Assembly: GCA_036639135.1 (NCBI GenBank)
Contig: JAVWJE010000097.1
Location: 1 to 6,392, forward strand
Length of the DNA stretch: 6,392 nucleotides
Direction of reading: 5' to 3'
DNA from: Carnobacterium_A sp036639135
GTDB lineage: Bacteria; Bacillota; Bacilli; Lactobacillales; Carnobacteriaceae
Made by a program: the position numbers and the translations under genes. Below are positions 4,965 to 6,392 of the stretch, in pieces. How positions within the stretch are numbered: position 1 is the first letter of the stretch; every line of letters starts with the position of its first letter. Under the pieces are notes generated by a model. It worked only from the letters and a program-made list of their open reading frames with translations, did no database searches and was not told the origin of the DNA.

Positions 4965-5726
4965 CTATTGTACATGAATTAAATGTTTAGATTTGTACCA
5001 ATCAACCGCATTTGTAGTTTTTTCTAGCACTACTGAAGTATCGCTAAGCAAATCAACAATATGTTGGTTTCTTTTTGTAAAAAGAACAGACAAATATAAA
5101 ATACTCCCAATTTTTAAAATGTATCGACCAAAGCCTTCTCGAATAATTACTGTCACCCAACTCAACTTTTCTTCTTTAAAACAAACAACTCTAAGCCCAA
5201 AAATCATTTTCCCAATAGTTTGCCCATTAGTTAATTTTGTCATTAAAATAAAATACAACAGAAATATAATTAATTTGCTTATTGATAATAAAGAAAAAGG
5301 TTCCTCGCTCAATGGTAATGGGGCCGTTATAAAAATAGAATAGACAATCAAACGATTTAAACTACTAATAACGAGTAAATCAATCAGATAGGCAAAGAAA
5401 CGAACCCAAAAACCGCCATAAAAAAAGGCAGGATAAAAATTAAATGGAGTCTTTTGTTGTTGTTCTTTTTTTTGCTGCTCTTGCCAATAAAGTCTGCGTT
5501 CGTTCCGTAGTTCTTCGGGAGTATGAATTTTTGTGTTTTCATTTAATTCTTCTACGTCTTTTTCGCTATCTAGATGTTCGCATTCTTTTTTATTTTCTTT
5601 ATCTATTTGAATCAACCTTTTTTTACGTTTAATATCAGCTTCTTCTTTTGCTAACAATTGTTTTAATTCATTTAAATCCAATTCTTTTGTTGTCCCTCTT
5701 TCAGTTGCTTCGGATTTCTTATCCAT
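4965..5726 (-). CDS. RDD family membrane protein with long charged N-terminal extension
   Basis: A 253-residue protein. Residues 1-93 are highly charged and rich in K, E and Q (for example KEEADIKRKKRL and EQQKKEQQQK), without a signal peptide, probably cytoplasmic and partly coiled. The RDD domain follows: FWVRFFAYLIDLLV (106-119, conserved R109 and D116), a second hydrophobic segment (about 148-162), the signature NGQTIGKMIFGLRVV (167-181), a third segment (about 204-216) and RNQHIVDLLSDTSVV (219-233) with the C-terminal conserved aspartates. RDD proteins are membrane proteins of mostly unknown function; some are proposed transporters. I chose ATG 5724-5726, since GGAGG lies 8 bases before it; the in-frame ATG at 5739-5741 would put the start upstream of that site. 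The start is one base after the sppA stop codon, so translation is probably coupled. Substrate or role cannot be read from the sequence. Confidence 0.9.
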   Translation of the reverse strand: MDKKSEATERGTTKELDLNELKQLLAKEEADIKRKKRLIQIDKENKKECEHLDSEKDVEELNENTKIHTPEELRNERRLYWQEQQKKEQQQKTPFNFYPAFFYGGFWVRFFAYLIDLLVISSLNRLIVYSIFITAPLPLSEEPFSLLSISKLIIFLLYFILMTKLTNGQTIGKMIFGLRVVCFKEEKLSWVTVIIREGFGRYILKIGSILYLSVLFTKRNQHIVDLLSDTSVVLEKTTNAVDWYKSKHLIHVQ

Positions 5727-5727
5727 C

Positions 5728-6392
5728 CTACTCCCCTCCATATAGATACATCATTCTTGGAGATTGAACGTCACTAAGTTGTTTTGATAATTCAGTAACT
5801 AGTCCTTCTGTTGTACTTTTTTTAGATATAAACTGACTCACTTTGGAGCTTAGCAACGATTTGAAAGAGAATGAACCCATTGAATACTGAAATACTTCTG
5901 CGTCTTCTATTTGATAGTCTTTTTTAAGTGCCGCTAAAGCATCTTCATAATAGCCAATTTGATCAACTAGCCCGTTTGCTTTAGCTTGTGCTCCGTCATA
6001 AATTCTTCCATCTGCTAGAGCTTTAACTTCGTTGATATCCTTACCTCTACCCTCTGAGACAACCGTTACAAAACGATTATAAGAATCATCCACTAAACTT
6101 TGTAAAATAAGTTGGTCTTCTTCCGTCATTTTTTTGCTTATAGAACCGATGTCTTTGAATTGACCACTCTTTATAGTCATATCTTCAATACCAATTTTTT
6201 CATATAGTTCACTTAGGTTTAAACTACTCATTATCACACCAATTGATCCTGTTAAAGTTTCTTCTGAAGCGAATATTTTATCTGCAGAAGCTGCAATATA
6301 ATAACCGCCACTGGCAGCAACGTTACCCATTGAAACGTATAATGGAATTTTTGTACCTTTTTGTAGCTCATCTATTTTATCCTTTATTTGAG
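5728..6392 (-). CDS. sppA: Signal peptide peptidase SppA, N-terminus beyond window edge
   Basis: The C-terminal 220 or so residues of an SppA-type membrane serine protease, which breaks down signal peptides left in the membrane after secretion. The reading frame stays open to the right edge; the first visible in-frame residues are QIKDKIDELQKGTKIPLYVS. The catalytic serine is in MGNVAASGGYY (codon 6310-6312) and the general-base lysine in TIKSGQFKDIGS (codon 6154-6156). They are 52 residues apart, the same spacing as S147 and K199 of B. subtilis SppA, so the site is intact. ETLTGSIGVI, SRTV-like NRFVTVVSEGRGKD and ADGRIYDGAQAKANGLVDQIG are also typical. The protein ends MMYLYGGE. The missing part should hold the N-terminal membrane anchor. 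Its last codons form the ribosome binding site of the downstream RDD gene, so the two are one operon. Confidence 0.95.
   Translation of the reverse strand, partial: QIKDKIDELQKGTKIPLYVSMGNVAASGGYYIAASADKIFASEETLTGSIGVIMSSLNLSELYEKIGIEDMTIKSGQFKDIGSISKKMTEEDQLILQSLVDDSYNRFVTVVSEGRGKDINEVKALADGRIYDGAQAKANGLVDQIGYYEDALAALKKDYQIEDAEVFQYSMGSFSFKSLLSSKVSQFISKKSTTEGLVTELSKQLSDVQSPRMMYLYGGE
5731..5739 (-). promoter_or_regulatory. RDD-gene ribosome binding site inside sppA codons
   Basis: The minus-strand run GGAGGGGAG encodes the last Gly-Gly-Glu of SppA and is also the ribosome binding site of the RDD gene. GGAGG ends 8 bases before the RDD ATG. It decides the start at 5726 and implies translational coupling. 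Confidence 0.85.

Noticed and set aside
4993..5343. A 116-codon plus-strand reading frame antisense to the RDD gene
   Set aside because: The opposite strand encodes conserved RDD motifs; the plus-strand product has no recognisable motif or convincing ribosome binding site.
1..6392. A novel defence, mobile or biosynthetic system
   Set aside because: Every sizeable gene belongs to a known core family, and there are no transposase, integrase, phage, toxin-antitoxin, CRISPR or attachment-site signatures.

Overview
The window is AT-rich chromosomal DNA with densely packed genes, strong GGAGG-type ribosome binding sites and some TTG/GTG starts. Every gene has a recognisable relative in low-GC Gram-positive bacteria (Bacillota). 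The mix (rpsU-yqeY, a Zur-type Fur protein, the YqfL regulator of pyruvate phosphate dikinase, endonuclease IV, LemA plus a TPM protein, SppA plus an RDD protein) fits Lactobacillales. A Carnobacterium-like lineage is a guess, not something the sequence proves. Several of these genes (rpsU, yqeY, yqfL, nfo, the Zur-like gene) also lie in the yqe-yqf part of the Bacillus subtilis chromosome, so this looks like a rearranged piece of core genome rather than an accessory island. I see no mobile element, phage gene, CRISPR array, tRNA or rRNA.

Layout, left to right: (1) On the minus strand, rpsU followed by yqeY, the latter cut by the left edge, behind a near-consensus promoter. (2) A minus-strand Zur-like regulator with its own promoter. 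(3) The only plus-strand gene, yqfL, divergent from the regulator across a short AT-rich region with inverted repeats; it ends at a strong hairpin terminator shared with the convergent TPM gene. (4) A minus-strand pair, lemA then a secreted, glycine-tailed TPM protein, behind an extended -10 promoter with a possible operator upstream. (5) Minus-strand nfo (endonuclease IV), ending in a clear terminator. (6) At the right edge, minus-strand sppA (N-terminus missing) coupled to an RDD membrane protein whose ribosome binding site lies inside the last sppA codons.

The genes fall into small independent units: translation (rpsU-yqeY), metal-responsive regulation, control of pyruvate/PEP interconversion, envelope proteins (lemA-TPM and sppA-RDD) and base-excision repair. 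I found no undescribed multi-gene system. The points most worth a second look are regulatory or mutational: a TnnGAC-N4-GTCnnA inverted repeat upstream of lemA, a perfect 16-bp tandem duplication spanning the TPM stop codon, the inverted repeats between the Zur-like gene and yqfL, and the long charged N-terminus of the RDD protein.
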